Positions 42,639 through 53,396 are shown, numbered from the stretch's first letter. The stretch: DNA of 64,000 nucleotides from Tridacna crocea (GCA_943736015.1 OX031071.1:38472619-38536618); one strand, 5' to 3'. The notes: a model not told the origin generated them from the sequence alone. Program-made: numbers and translations.

Positions 42639-43162
42639 TAGCTCCACTGGCCAAAGGCCAGCAGGCTTATGTGATGACCCGTTGTCCGTTGTGCGTCCGT
42701 CTGTGCGTTAACTTTTTTTAAAACATCTTCTCAGAACTTACCCAGTCAATTTTGATGAAACTTCACAGAAATTATCCTGCCATGGTCCTCTTCAGAATTT
42801 CTTGAAAGAATTTAATTCTTTCAAATTCTCTTGTTGCCTTGGCAACAAAACTGAAAAATTTTGAAAATCTTTGAAAATCTTTGAAAGTCTTCGTCTGAAA
42901 CCGTAAGGCCTAGGGCTACCAAATTTGGCATGTAGCTTTATCTAGTGGACCTCTACCAAGTTTCTTCAAATTATAGCCCTGGGGTCAAAATTGGCCCCAC
43001 CCCAGGGGTCACAAGTTTTACATGGGCTTATTTAAGGAGAACTTCCTCTTCCTCTTCTACTTTGGCATAGGGCCTAGGGCTACCAAATTTGGCATGAAGC
43101 TTTATCTAGTGGACCTCTATCAAGGGTGTCCAAATTATAGCCCAGGGGTCAAATTTGGCAGA
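42639..43162 (+). mobile_element. R repeat, second copy, 3' truncated
   Basis: TAGCTCCACTGGCCAAAGGCC start; contains a local duplication of GGCCTAGGGCTACCAAATTT near 42907 and 43070. Confidence 0.75.
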
Positions 43163-43303
43163 AACTCTGAGACAGAAGCCTCTTTCCATTATGTTTTCTA
43201 CACTTCAAAAAACAAATTTGAATTTTTAAGTCACATTTATTATGTTGTCTGCAAATGCTTTCAGTTTGGACAAGTCTAAAATTTTGCCGTTTGGTACAGT
43301 TAA
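43163..43303 (+). mobile_element. TH element, left half lost
   Basis: ATGTTTTCTACACTTC onward to TTTGGTACAG-TTAA. Confidence 0.8.
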
Positions 43304-43617
43304 ACAATGAACAAGTAATAAATGTTTAAGGTCAGAGGTAAAATTTAGACACTTTTGTGGTAACTGCAATCACATAATCATACCCAAAACTTCTAATCTG
43401 CCAGTTTTGTTTCTCCTATAAATTTGACAAATTGACCTTTCTACCAATTTTGATTGACAGGTCTACCAACGTCTTAATGGCCAATGACAATGCAGCATTG
43501 GGCATCATGTAAACAAAAAGGTCTGACACAATTTCTGGTTAGCTTGTCAGGCTTGACAACCAATATAGCGCGTTACTAAGGGGTGGTGTGCCAAACTCGC
43601 GTTTACAGAAAGGTCAA
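43304..43617. other. No feature recognised
   Basis: Low-repeat spacer. Confidence 0.4.
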
Positions 43618-43845
43618 TTAACTCTTTACCAAATGACAAAAATTATAGACTTGTCCAATTGAAAGCAACTGCAGATAACAAATAAAATATGGCTCAAATG
43701 GCTCAGATTGTCCTTGATAGAGTAGAAAACATTGTGGGAGAAGGAGAATATGCTTGTTACCAGCATTTTCTCTTTATCCCACAATGTTTTTTATAAGCCT
43801 CTTTCTCAGGATCGTTAAAAGTCGGGTTTGTGTGGTAATGGGTTA
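43618..43845 (-). mobile_element. TH element
   Basis: TTAA at both ends; hairpin with several decayed bases. Confidence 0.9.
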
Positions 43846-43948
43846 ATAGACGAATTTAATCAAAATAACTTGTAACATATGTCTGGACATTAGACATGGC
43901 ACCGTAGAGAAAAGATTCTTGATTTTGCAGATAGAAGTCAATATTTCT

Positions 43949-44176
43949 TTAACCCATTACCACACAATCCCTACTTTTGACGCCCCTGAGAAAGAAGCCT
44001 TTTGAAAACACTGTGGGAAAAGGAGAAAATGCTGGTAACCAGCATTTTCTCCTTTTCCCACAGTGTTTTCTACCTGTCTCGGAGCAAATTTCAATTTTTC
44101 GGTCACCTTTATTTTGTCGTCTGCAAATGCTTTCAATTTGGACCAGTCTAAATTTTTCTCGTGTGATAAAGAGTTA
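43949..44176 (+). mobile_element. TH element, subfamily A
   Basis: TTAA at both ends; perfect palindrome with ACACTGTGGG / CCCACAGTGT. Confidence 0.94.
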
Positions 44177-44225
44177 AAAGCGTGTAAACATATGCACGTG
44201 TGTGGTGTCTATCAGACAAACCAGA

Positions 44226-44454
44226 TTAACTCATTACCACACTAGAAAATTTTAGACTGGTCCATATTGAAAGCATTTGCAGACGACAAAATAAAAGTGA
44301 CTGAAAAATTGAAACTTGTTCTGGGAAGAGTAGAAAACACTGTGGGAAAAGGAGAAAATGCTGGTTACCAGCATTTTCTCCTTCTTCCATAGCGTTTTCA
44401 AAAGGCTTCTTTCTCAGGGGCGTCAAAAATAGGGATTGAGTGGTAATGGATTAA
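44226..44454 (-). mobile_element. TH element, subfamily A
   Basis: TTAA at both ends, 50 bp from an opposite-strand copy. The two could pair along most of their length if transcribed together. Confidence 0.93.
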
Positions 44455-44825
44455 AAAGAGAAGCATAAATTACTGAAAGTTTATCAGCAATACAGAAAAG
44501 CATGAAACTAATTTTACTAGAAAATAAAAACCAAGAGAAAGAGCTTGAAGATTTATGAATTTTTTTTTTCAATTTTCACTGTTAAGTTAATGAATGAATA
44601 CTAGGACGAAAAAGAAATGCAGGGTATCATACAAGATATTAAACATTTAGTCGCCATATGCAGTCAGTCACTACTTTTTTCACTGAGTAGGGGTTACTGT
44701 CAACAAGAAGCCATTTTCTCATTTCCTTTTGGCCACACTGAAATTAAATTTCGTCAAAATATTCAAAACTGATTAGTGTTAAACATAAATTCATAATTTA
44801 GAATTCTCAATCAATTTATACACTA
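44455..44825. other. AT-rich spacer
   Basis: Nothing recognised. Confidence 0.4.
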
Positions 44826-44944
44826 AACTACCTTTTCCACCCATCACAAAGGAAATTTCAAACTTTCAGTCTTCTTCATTTTGTCGTCTGCAAATAGTTT
44901 CGATTTCGACAAATATAAAATTTTGTCGTTTGGTACTGAGTTAA
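44826..44944 (+). mobile_element. TH element, right half
   Basis: ACCTTTTCCACCCATCAC onward to GGTACTGAG-TTAA. Confidence 0.8.
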
Positions 44945-45091
44945 AAATGGTGGTCAAGAAGTTTTGTTTAGTGTATTTTTTTTTGGCCTTTTTTTAGGTT
45001 ACTTTACAAATTTTTCCATCTGATAAGAAGCCATGTGAATTAGATTTTCTTTTTTCCAAGATGTTATACGACTGTCTTTTTCCCTTTACAG

Positions 45092-45282
45092 ATATGTTAT
45101 GGTACGCAAGATATGTTTGTACGATATGCGGAAAGGTACAGCCTTCTAGGAAAGACTTACAACGCCATATTCGCGTACATACTGGTGAACAGCCATACAA
45201 GTGTCCGGAATGTGGTCGCAGTTTTAGCATTAAATCTAGCATGAAACGACATGTTCGAGTGATGCATTTAAAAGACTTGTAG
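45092..45282 (+). CDS. C2H2 zinc-finger terminal exon 9
   Basis: Alternative two-finger C-terminus. Acceptor CTGTCTTTTTCCCTTTACAG, phase 1 (Asp if the donor base is G), 63 residues, the shortest of the array, stop TAG. Finger 1 uses C10, C13, H26 and H30; linker TGEQPY; finger 2 uses C38, C41, H54 and H59 (H-X4-H). Predicted contact residues are S,K,D,R and I,S,S,R. Finger 1 has Gln where the core aromatic residue usually is. It is most similar to exon 8 in protein, yet its downstream flank matches that of exon 7, so exons 7, 8 and 9 form one duplication cluster. Confidence 0.9.
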
Positions 45283-45299
45283 TTTTAACATTGGTTTTT

Positions 45300-45695
45300 A
45301 ATACCCTGAGATAGAAGCCTTTGGAAAATTGTGGGAAAAGGAGAAAATGCTGATTACCAGCATTTCAGCCTTTTTCCGACAATGATTTTTACCCGGCTGG
45401 AAACAAATCACGATTTATGGGATACATTACTTTGTCATCTACAAGTAATTTCAATTTGGACTAGTCTTAACCCATTACAATACAATCCCTACTTTTTACG
45501 ACCCTGGAAAAGAAACCTAAAGAAAAAATTTTGGAAAAAGGAGAAAATCCTGGTAACCAGCATTTTCTCCTTCTCCCCCAATGTTTTCTACTCTTCACAC
45601 AATAAATTTCAAATTTTCAGTCACTTTTATTTTGTTGTCTGCAAATGTTTTAAATTTGGAAAAGCCTAAAATATTGTTGTTTGGAAATGAGTTAA
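45300..45695 (+). mobile_element. Two TH copies after exon 9
   Basis: A 5' truncated copy from ATACCCTGAGATAGAAGCC ends at the TTAA of 45467, which is also the start of a full copy ending GGAAATGAG-TTAA at 45695. Confidence 0.85.
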
Positions 45696-45899
45696 GTTTT
45701 GTTGTTCGGTTAAAGTTAATTTTTCTGTCAATGACTAACAATAAGACCAACCATACAAAGACAGATTGTCATCTTCACAATAATTTCTATACTTTTAAAT
45801 TGTATGATATAAATTCAAAGAATTTAAACATGCATTTTGTTTACATTTCGCCTTTATTTTTACTGTTATAAAGTTAATTGTATTACTCAAACAAATTGA

Positions 45900-45905
45900 A
45901 ATAAA
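45900..45905 (+). terminator. candidate poly(A) signal AATAAA
   Basis: In TTGAAATAAATGACC, about 620 nt after the exon 9 stop. Motif only. Confidence 0.3.
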
Positions 45906-46279
45906 TGACCTCTATTACCATATATTAAACGGTTGAATCACTATCCAAACTTAGCTTCAGCTAATATCGTCAGCATGCTCAACTATTCGAACGATTTTCA
46001 ACTCTTTATGTAATAGATTTAAAGTACATGTATCTTTAAAGGTTACTGAAAATACCTGAAAAAAAAAAACATGATTTTCTTGTTTTAAATGGTAATATTA
46101 CATGGTAATATGTGGCTGAAGAAATAAATGAAAGATGCACTTTATGTGTACTCTGATCTTGATCCATTTCGTCTGCGAATGCTCTCATATTTTGATTATG
46201 GTAAGAGCCAAACCCGGCATATACCATTAACAGAATCTCCGTGACCTCCGACTATACCCAATGATATAAATATTCACCG

Positions 46280-46508
46280 TTTAACTCTTTACCAGACGAC
46301 AAAATTTTAGCCTTGTCCAAATTGAAAGCATTTGCAGACGACAATTTCAATGTGGCTCAAATGGTGTAATTTTTCTTTGAAAGAGTAGAAAACATTGTGG
46401 GAAAAGGAGAAAATGCTGGTAACCAGCATTTTCTTCTTTTCCCACAATGTTTCCAAAGGCTTCTTTTCTAGGAGCATCAAAAGTCAGCATTGTGTGGTAA
46501 AAGGCTAA
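46280..46508 (-). mobile_element. TH element in the exon 9 flank
   Basis: TTAA at the left; right end GGCTAATTATTC with the TTAA altered to CTAA. The AAAT-TTCAATGTGGCTC variant body. Confidence 0.88.
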
Positions 46509-46667
46509 TTATTCTTTGCAGAAAGGTAAATTTCAGGTCAATTTGCTTGAGTAATAACTGTACTGTTTTATTTTTTTAATCAAAAGAGGGTATATAAATT
46601 GAATAAAAATATGTCACTCTCAGTTGAAAGTTGTCAGTTTTCCTTCTAATGCCGAGTCATCAGAAAC

Positions 46668-46800
46668 TGTCTATTCTAATATAACACATGAATTCAGCTC
46701 CATAAACACAGTTCAATGAAAGGGTGGTAAAATCTATATTCTAACGTGACACGTGAATCTGGCTCTATTTAAACACAGTGCAAGGAAAGCGTGGTAAAAT
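46668..46800. repeat. Two-unit tandem repeat, about 66 bp
   Basis: CTATTCTAATATAACACATG and TATTCTAACGTGACACGTG start the two units, each ending GTGGTAAAATCT. Confidence 0.75.
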
Positions 46801-46811
46801 CTGCGACAATC

Positions 46812-47244
46812 CATGTAGAGTGATGTCATTCTATATCGAGTGACGTCATTCAATGAGTGAGTTATTCAATAGAACATTATCTTCATCCGCATGTTTGCTC
46901 CAAGTTTGAACTTGTTTTCCTTTCATTAAGAATTAGCCATGTTGGAATCAAAATAATCTTCTTTCTGTCGTGGTTTATCATTCAATAAACCACACTGTGA
47001 GATATGAGGCACAATAAACCACTCAGGCTATCGCCCTCGTGGATTATTTATTGTGCCTCATAACTCACAACTGTGGTTTATTGAACGATATACCACGATA
47101 AGAAGAAGATTATTTCTTAATTATTCTATGTGGAATGATGTCATTTCATATAGAACGACGTCATTCTGTACAATGTAAGTTATTGCATGGAATATAATCT
47201 GCATCAGCGTTTTCACTCTAAGTATGAACGTTTTTCTTTGATGA
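46812..47244. repeat. Direct repeats flanking a foldback
   Basis: ATGTAGAGTGATGTCATTC at about 46814 and ATGTGGAATGATGTCATTTC at about 47128 begin two similar 115 bp blocks on either side of the foldback at 46950-47114. Confidence 0.75.
46950..47114. repeat. Foldback, about 70 bp arms
   Basis: AAAATAATCTTCTTTCT..CGTGGT and GAGGCACAATAAACCAC on the left are mirrored by GTGGATTATTTATTGTGCCTC and ACCACGATAAGAAGAAGATT on the right. Confidence 0.9.
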
Positions 47245-47497
47245 ACCCTTTACCACACAATCCCGCCTTTTAATTCTTTACTCCACAGATACTCATTTTG
47301 ACATATCAACAAGAGACAACTTTTGAAAACATTGTGAGAAAAGGAGAAATTGCTCGTAATGAGCAATTTCTCCTTTTCCCACAATGTTTTCCACTCAATC
47401 TGATATTTGTATCCTCATTTGTCAATATTTTTGACACTATGTCTTTATTTGCTGCTGAAATGGAAGAGCCGCAAATTGGCATATCAAGTAAAGGGTT
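47241..47497 (+). mobile_element. TH fragment and a fourth hairpin variant
   Basis: A 30 bp A-type 5' end, then CTTTACTCCACAGATACTC with hairpin core GAGAAATTGCTCG / GAGCAATTTCTC and an unrelated right body, ending AGTAAAGGG-TTAA. Confidence 0.8.
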
Positions 47498-47697
47498 AAG
47501 GACTCTGAGAAACAAGCCATCTGAAAACATTGTGGGAAAAGGAGAAAATGCTGGTGACCAGCATTTTCTCCTTTTCCCACTATGTTTTCTTCCCTCTTCA
47601 AATCAAATTTCAAATTTTCAGTTAACTTTTATTTTGTCTTCTGCAAATACTTTCAATTTGGACAAGTCTAAAATTTTGTTGTTTGGTAAAGAGTTAA
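47498..47697 (+). mobile_element. TH element, 5' end lost
   Basis: GGACTCTGAGAAACAAGCC to AAAGAG-TTAA; hairpin perfect with loop GGTGACC. Confidence 0.88.
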
Positions 47698-47717
47698 GAG
47701 TTGGTCATTTTAGAATT

Positions 47718-47835
47718 GAAATAGTTTATTGTTCAATAAACCACGTTTTGAGTTATTAGGTGCAATTAATAAACCAATGGGGTTATCACCCTCGTGGATT
47801 ATTTATTGTGCCTCATAACTCACAACTGTGGTCTA
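47718..47835. repeat. Foldback copy, left part, interrupted
   Basis: Same family as 46950; breaks off at CTGTGGTCTATT and resumes at 50489 with TGAACAATAAACAACAATAG. The 2.65 kb between is inserted sequence. Confidence 0.8.
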
Positions 47836-47905
47836 TTAGCTGTACTGGCTGAAGGCCAGCAGAGCTTATGTCATGGTGTGGTTTCCATCCGTCTGCCCAT
47901 CCCTT
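47836..47905 (+). mobile_element. R repeat, first 70 bp only
   Basis: AGCTGTACTGGCTGAAGGCC with CAGAGCTTATGTCATGG, then cut by the S repeat. Confidence 0.7.
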
Positions 47906-47915
47906 AGTCTTTTTT

Positions 47916-49513
47916 AGCTCACCTGAGCACAACGTGCTCAAGGGGAGCTTTTAGGATCATCCGGTGTCCGTCGTCCGTCGTCCATCGTCCGTCGTCAACA
48001 ATTCTTTAAACATCAACTCCTCCTAAACCGCTGGGCGGATTTGGACCAAACTTGGCAGGAATGTTTCTTGGGAGGTCCTCTTTAAAAATTTGTTCACAGA
48101 ATTTGATTCCATCAAAAACTCTGGTTGCCATGGCAACCAAATGGAATTTTTTAGCAAATTCTTTAAAAATCTTCTCCTCTGAAACTGCTGGTCGGATTTT
48201 GAAATAATTTCACAGATATGTTCCCTATGTGACCCTTTTCAAAAAGTGTTCGTGAAATTTTGATTCGTCAAAAAATGTGGCTCTGGTGAATGGGGGCTAC
48301 TTGCACTATACAGAAATGAAGGAATTCTTTAAAAATCTTCTCCTCTGAAACCGCTGGTCAGATTTTGAAATAATTTCACAGATATGTTCCTTGGGTGACC
48401 CTTTTCAAAATTTGTTCGTGAAATTTTGATCCGTCAAAAAATGTGGCTCTGGTGAATTGGGGCTACTTGCACTATACAGAAATGAAGGAATTCTTAAAAA
48501 ATCTTCTTCTCTGAAACCGCTGGTCAGATTTTGAAATAATTTCACAGAGTTTCTCCTTGGGTGACCCTTTTAAAAAACTGTTGGCGAAATTTTGATCTGT
48601 CAAGAAACATGGCTCTGGTGAATGGGGGCTTCTTGCACTATACAGAAATGAAGGAATTCGTAAAAAATCTTCTTCTCTGAAACCGCTGGCCAGATTTTAA
48701 AATAATTTCACAGAGTTGCTCCTTGGGTGACCCTTTTCAAAAAGTGTTCGCGAAATTTTGATCCGTCAAGAAACATGGCTCTGGTGAATGGTGGCTTCTT
48801 GCACTATACAGAAATGAAGCAATTCTTTAAAATTCTTCTTCTCTGAAACCGCTGGTCAGATTTTGAAATAATTTCAAAGAGATGTTCCTTGGATGACCCT
48901 TTCCAAAAATTGTTCGTGAAATTTTGATAGGTAAAGAAACCTGGCGCTGGGGAATGGGGGCTACTTGCGCTATAGGGAAATGAAGAAATTCTTAAAAATT
49001 CTTCTTCTCTCGAACGGCTGGTCAGTTTTTTAAATAATTTCACAGAGATGTTCCTTGGGTGACCTTTTTCAAAATTGTTCGTGAAATTTTGATTCATCAA
49101 GAAACATGGCTCTGGTGAATGGGGGCTATTTGCACTATAGGGCAATGAAGAAATTCTTAAAAATTCTTCTTCTCTGAAACGGCTTGTCAGATTTTGGAAA
49201 ATTTTCACAGAGATATTCCTTGGGTGACCCTTTTCAAAAACTGTTCATGAAAGTTTGATTCGTAGAGAAACATTGCTCTGGTGAATGGGGGCTACTTGCA
49301 CTACATGTATATGGAAATGAAGAAATTCTTGAAAATTCTTCTTCTCTGAAACTGCTGGTCAGATTTTGAAAGGACTTTTACAGGTGACCTTTTAAAAATT
49401 GCTTGTCAAAATGATGATTTTGTTTCCAGTGTTTCAATACCTTCAAAAAAAAAAAGGCTATGGTCCTCTCAAAAATTCAGGTGAGCGATCCAGGGCCATT
49501 TTGGCCCTCTTGT
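47916..49513 (+). mobile_element. S repeat with about seven 166 bp tandem units
   Basis: AGCTCACCTGAGCACAACG start after TTTTTT, GGGCCATTTTGGCCCTCTTG end. Unit boundaries at GAAAC(T/C)GCTGGTC fall at 48181, 48347, 48513, 48679, 48845, 49012, 49176 and 49348, a regular 164-172 bp spacing. Confidence 0.85.
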
Positions 49514-49519
49514 CTTGTT

Positions 49520-49840
49520 TATGCAATAAAGCCTGCATTTGTGGTCAGATTTCCATGAATCTTGCACGGTTTCTTTATCTCATCAATAGCTTGAACTGTA
49601 TTGATTTTTAGAAAAATCCAACTAACAATATGGGAAAAGTAGCCATTTCAAGTTGAAAATTTTCATTTCATGTTTAGGCCATAAAGTCTGCATTTGTTTT
49701 CAGATTTTTGTGAAACTTGCACAGTTTGTTTATCTCATGAATGGCTTCAATCCTATTGTTTTTTAAAAAAAATCCAACAGACAGTATGGGAAGAGTAGCC
49801 ATTTGAAGTTGAAATTGTCATTTTCTTTTTTATGCGATGA
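49520..49840. repeat. 155 bp tandem repeat, two units
   Basis: TAAAGCCTGCATTTG and TAAAGTCTGCATTTG start two units sharing CTTGCAC, TTTATCTCAT and TAGCCATTT. Confidence 0.8.
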
Positions 49841-49951
49841 AGTTAGCGATTCTTGTTTTAATCTGTATTATTTTTCTTTTTGCATCATGAATTCATAACG
49901 CATGCTGGCATAAAAGCAGAATCTCTGCCAGGAGTTTGATTTCAGGCCCTT

Positions 49952-50488
49952 CAGGGCGGCGTTGGACATTTGAGCGAACCCGCAGCACAAAAGAGCGAAA
50001 AAAATAATACGTTTGAGCGACAAAATAGTGGACATTTGAGCAACAATTTTTAACCCATTTGAGCGACATTTCAAATTCGTGGTGGACATTTGAGCGACAG
50101 GTTTTTACCCCATTTGAGCTATTTAAGAGATTCTTGGACAAATTTATTGGATTTGTACCTCTTCCGTCAGCCAGACAAAGTCTGAGCAGGATAAATTTTT
50201 TTACATTTGGCGCTAACTTGGAGTACATGCCTGTCGATTTGTCTATCGTCTGTTTCATGATCATGTGAATTTTTTTGTCGTAAGATCATATTTGCAGAAG
50301 AATCAGTGCGTATTCTTGCTTTACATCCCTTTGAAGTACATCTTTTAACCGGTGAAAATCGTTCACTCAAATGTCCACCTGGAAATACAGGTGGACGTTA
50401 AAATCTGTCGCTCAAATGACCACCAAAGCTGTCGCTCAAATGTCCACTACAAAAATTTTCAATTTCGCTCAAATGTCCTGCGCCCCTG
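49952..50488. mobile_element. TIR element with GGACATTTGAGCGA iterons
   Basis: Left end CAGGGCGGCG then TTGGACATTTGAGCGA; right end TCGCTCAAATGTCCTG then CGCCCCTG. At least four copies of the motif in each orientation fill the ends. CAGGG-type ends recall hAT elements, but no 8 bp target duplication was found, so the superfamily is uncertain. No transposase inside. Confidence 0.7.
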
Positions 50489-50540
50489 GTTGAACAATAA
50501 ACAACAATAGAAAGAAGATAATTTCTTAATTATTCTTACC
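50489..50540. repeat. Foldback copy, right part
   Basis: Continues the element broken at 47835; AGAAGATAATTTCTTAATTA matches the right end of the 46950 copy. Confidence 0.75.
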
Positions 50541-50573
50541 AATCATTCCAACCCTTACAACACAATGCCAGCT

Positions 50574-50802
50574 TTAACCCATTACCACACAATCCCTACT
50601 TTTGACGCCCCTGAGAAAGAAGCCTTTAGAAAACATTGTGGGAAAAGGAGAAAATGCTGGTAACCAGCATTTTCTCCTTTTCCCACAATGTTTTCTACCC
50701 TTCACAAAACAAATTTCAAATTGTCAGTCACTTTTATTTTGTCGTCTGCAAATGCTTTCAATTTGGACCAGTGTAAAATATTGTTGTTTGGTAATGAGTT
50801 AA
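50574..50802 (+). mobile_element. TH element, subfamily A
   Basis: TTAA at both ends; palindrome with the ACATTGTGGG / CCCACAATGT stem pair. Confidence 0.95.
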
Positions 50803-50897
50803 ATGACCCCCAGGAAGAATGCTTTTGGAAACATTGTTTGAAAAGGAGAAAGCCTGGTAAGCAGCATTTTCTATCTCACAAGGACTATTTTCAACAT
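50803..50897 (+). mobile_element. TH fragment
   Basis: ATGCTTTTGGAAACATTG and a broken hairpin. Confidence 0.7.
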
Positions 50898-51126
50898 TTA
50901 ACCCTTTCCCAAACAATCCCTGGTTTTTACGGGTCTGGAATAGTAACCTTTTGAAAACATTGTGGGAAAAGGAGAAAATGCTGGTAACCAGCATTTTCTC
51001 CTTTTCCCACAATGTTTTCTACCCTATCATAGACAGATATCATCTTTTCATCAAGAATTGAATTGTCTTCTGCAAAGGCTTTGAATTTGGTCTAGTCCAA
51101 AAGTTTGTCGTTTGGGAAAGGGTTAA
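50898..51126 (+). mobile_element. TH element, subfamily B
   Basis: TTAA-CCCTTTCCCAAACAATCC to TTTGGGAAAGGG-TTAA; hairpin perfect. Confidence 0.94.
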
Positions 51127-51654
51127 CCCTAAACCACTATTAAAGACCCTGAAAACTAGGCCTTTTGAAAACATTGTGGGAAAAGGAGAAAATGCTGGTA
51201 ACCAGCATTTTCTCCTTTTTCCACAATGTTTTCAACTGTTCCCAAAACAATTTTCAATTTTTTATCTACAGTTATTTTGTTCGTGTGCAAATGCTTTCAA
51301 TTTTGACAAGTCTAAAATTTTGTCGTTGGGTAAAGAGTTTACTCATTACCACAAAATCCCTACTTTTGAAGACCCTGAGAAAGAAGCATTTAGAAAACAT
51401 TGTGGGAAAAGAAGAAACTGTTTGTAACCAGTATTTTCTCCTTTTCCCACAATGTTTTCTACCCTAGCTTCCCAAAATGATTTTCAATTTTTGAGCCACA
51501 TTTATTTTGTTCGTCTGCATGTAAATGCTTTCAGTTTGGACAAGTCTTCAATTTTGTTGTTTGGTAAAGAGTTAAGGTACCTCTAATTTTTGTTGTCCAC
51601 AAATGCTTTCAAATTTGGACCTGTCTAAAATTGTGTTATTTGGCAAAGAGTTAA
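51127..51654 (+). mobile_element. Run of three TH copies
   Basis: 51127-51340 (left end decayed), 51338-51575 (ends AAAGAG-TTAA) and a 3' end fragment 51580-51654, all in the same orientation. Confidence 0.82.
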
Positions 51655-51879
51655 CCCTTTCCCAAACAAGCCCTGGTTTTTACTTGTTTGCAGTAAAAGT
51701 CTTTTGAAAAAACTGTGGGGAAAGGAGAAATTGCTTGTTACGAGCAATTTCTCCTTTTCCCACAGTTTTTTTTCCATCCTTTTGAGAACTTTCTGTTATT
51801 TTCTCCAAATCTAAAATTGTCGTCTGCAAACACTTTTGGTTTGGAAGAGTCCAAAATTTGTTGTTTGGGAAAGGGTTAA
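51651..51879 (+). mobile_element. TH element, B-type ends with C-like hairpin core
   Basis: TTAA at both ends. Core GAAATTGCTTG / CGAGCAATTTC within an otherwise B-type frame, a mosaic copy. Confidence 0.9.
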
Positions 51880-52014
51880 AACCTAGCTTACTGCAAATTT
51901 TTAAAAATTCAACTTTGGACAACAAGCATAAACAAGGTTTTTTTTCCCCCCTGGAATAAGTTCAGGCACCTCTAATTTTTATCGTCGACAAACACTTTCA
52001 AATATGGACGTGTC

Positions 52015-52242
52015 TTAACCGTTTCCCAAACAATCCCTGGTTTTTACGGGTCTGGAATAGAAGCCTTTTGAAAACATGGTGGGAAAAGGAGAAAATGCTG
52101 GTAACCAGCATTTTCTCCTTTTCCCACAATGTTTTCTACCCTATCATAAAGAAAAATAATCTTTTAGCAACTGTTAATTTGTCATCTGCAAAATGCTTTG
52201 AATTTAGTCTGGTCCAAAATTTGCGGTTTGGGAAAGGGTTAA
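52015..52242 (+). mobile_element. TH element, subfamily B
   Basis: TTAA-CCGTTTCCCAAACAATC to TTTGGGAAAGGG-TTAA. Flanked on both sides by copies of CAACTTyGGACAACAAGC, a host repeat about 385 bp apart. Confidence 0.92.
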
Positions 52243-52365
52243 ACTGTGTTATTTGGTAAGGAGTTTAAACCTACCTTACGGAAATTTTGTACAAATTCAA
52301 CTTCGGACAACAAGCGTTAACAAGATTTCCCCTCTTCCCCCCCCCCTCCCCCCCCCCTTGAATAG

Positions 52366-52680
52366 TTAAGCCTTTACCACACAATCTTGACTTTTAACAA
52401 CCCTTAAAACGAAAGCCTTCTAAAACACTGTGGGAAAAGGAGAAACTGCTGGTTGCCAGCATTTTCTCCGCTTACCACACAATTTTCTACTCTTTTCAAA
52501 ACAAGTTTCAATGTTTGAGTCATGGTTACTTTGTTGTCTACAAATGCTGTCATTTTGGAAAAAACTACAATTTTGCTGTTTGGTAAAGAGTTAACCCTTT
52601 ACCAAACAATCCCTGGTTTTTATGGCCCTTAGATAGAAGCCTTTGAAAACATTATGGAAAAAGGAGGAAATGCTGGTAAA
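52366..52680 (+). mobile_element. TH element plus TH 5' half
   Basis: Full copy 52366-52594 sharing its last TTAA with a second copy that breaks off after GGTAAACATGC. Confidence 0.85.
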
Positions 52681-52705
52681 CATGCTGCTTATTTTTTGAG
52701 TTATT

Positions 52706-52945
52706 GCCCTTTGTTGTTTTTCATACTTGAATTTTGTCCGGACCATATCTCCAAAATTATACTAGCTAGGATTATGAAATTTCATGGGTGGACAGATCTC
52801 ATCAAGCAAGCAAGAGTTATGATTCCTGTGCACTGCACTCCCCCTTGATAAGATCTATCCACCCATGAAATTTCATAACCCTAGCTAGTATAGTTTGGGA
52901 GATATTCACCTGACAAAATTCAAATATGAAAAATGACAAAAGCCC
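52706..52945. repeat. Long foldback, about 95 bp arms
   Basis: ATGAAATTTCATGGGTGGA and CTAGCTAGG on the left are mirrored by TCCACCCATGAAATTTCAT and CTAGCTAG on the right; loop about 45 bp. Confidence 0.93.
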
Positions 52946-53072
52946 AGGGTCAGTAGGCAAATTTGTATCATTGAGCCAATGAAAGGCCATGAGTGAGAGA
53001 AGCTATTTTCAATAAAAAAATAAGTGTCTCAACGATTGATTATATATCTGAGTGCCCCAAAAAAACTCATTT

Positions 53073-53396
53073 GCTTGAGAAAAAAATGTGTTTAACTTGG
53101 TTTATTTCCTTCGCTTTTGCACAAAATAAGATACATGGTTATCAAAATTCAGTCTTGATCTTATAGTGGTATTGTCTACGACAAATACCACAAAAACCAG
53201 GGATTGTTTGGTAAAAGGTAAGCCAATCAAATTTGCTTGAGAAAAAATGAGTTTAACTGGGTTTATTTCCTTCGGCTTTGCACAAAATAAGATACATGGT
53301 TATCAAAATTCAATCTTGATCTCATAATGGTATTGTCTACGACAAATACCACAAAAACCGGGGATTGTTTGGTAAAAGGTAAGCCAATAAAATTCT
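53073..53396. repeat. Tandem duplication, about 163 bp units
   Basis: GCTTGAGAAAAAA..TGTTTGGTAAAAGGTAAGCCAAT occurs twice in a row with few differences. Each unit ends in a TH-like AGGGATTGTTTGGTAAAAGG word. Confidence 0.88.

Larger units (their letters stand above)
45884..46560. repeat. Exon 9 3' flank, paralogous to exon 7 flank
   Basis: Counterpart of 34383-35010, interrupted at 46280-46508 by a TH element not present in the exon 7 flank, where the corresponding site reads CACGTTTTAATTATTC. Confidence 0.8.
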
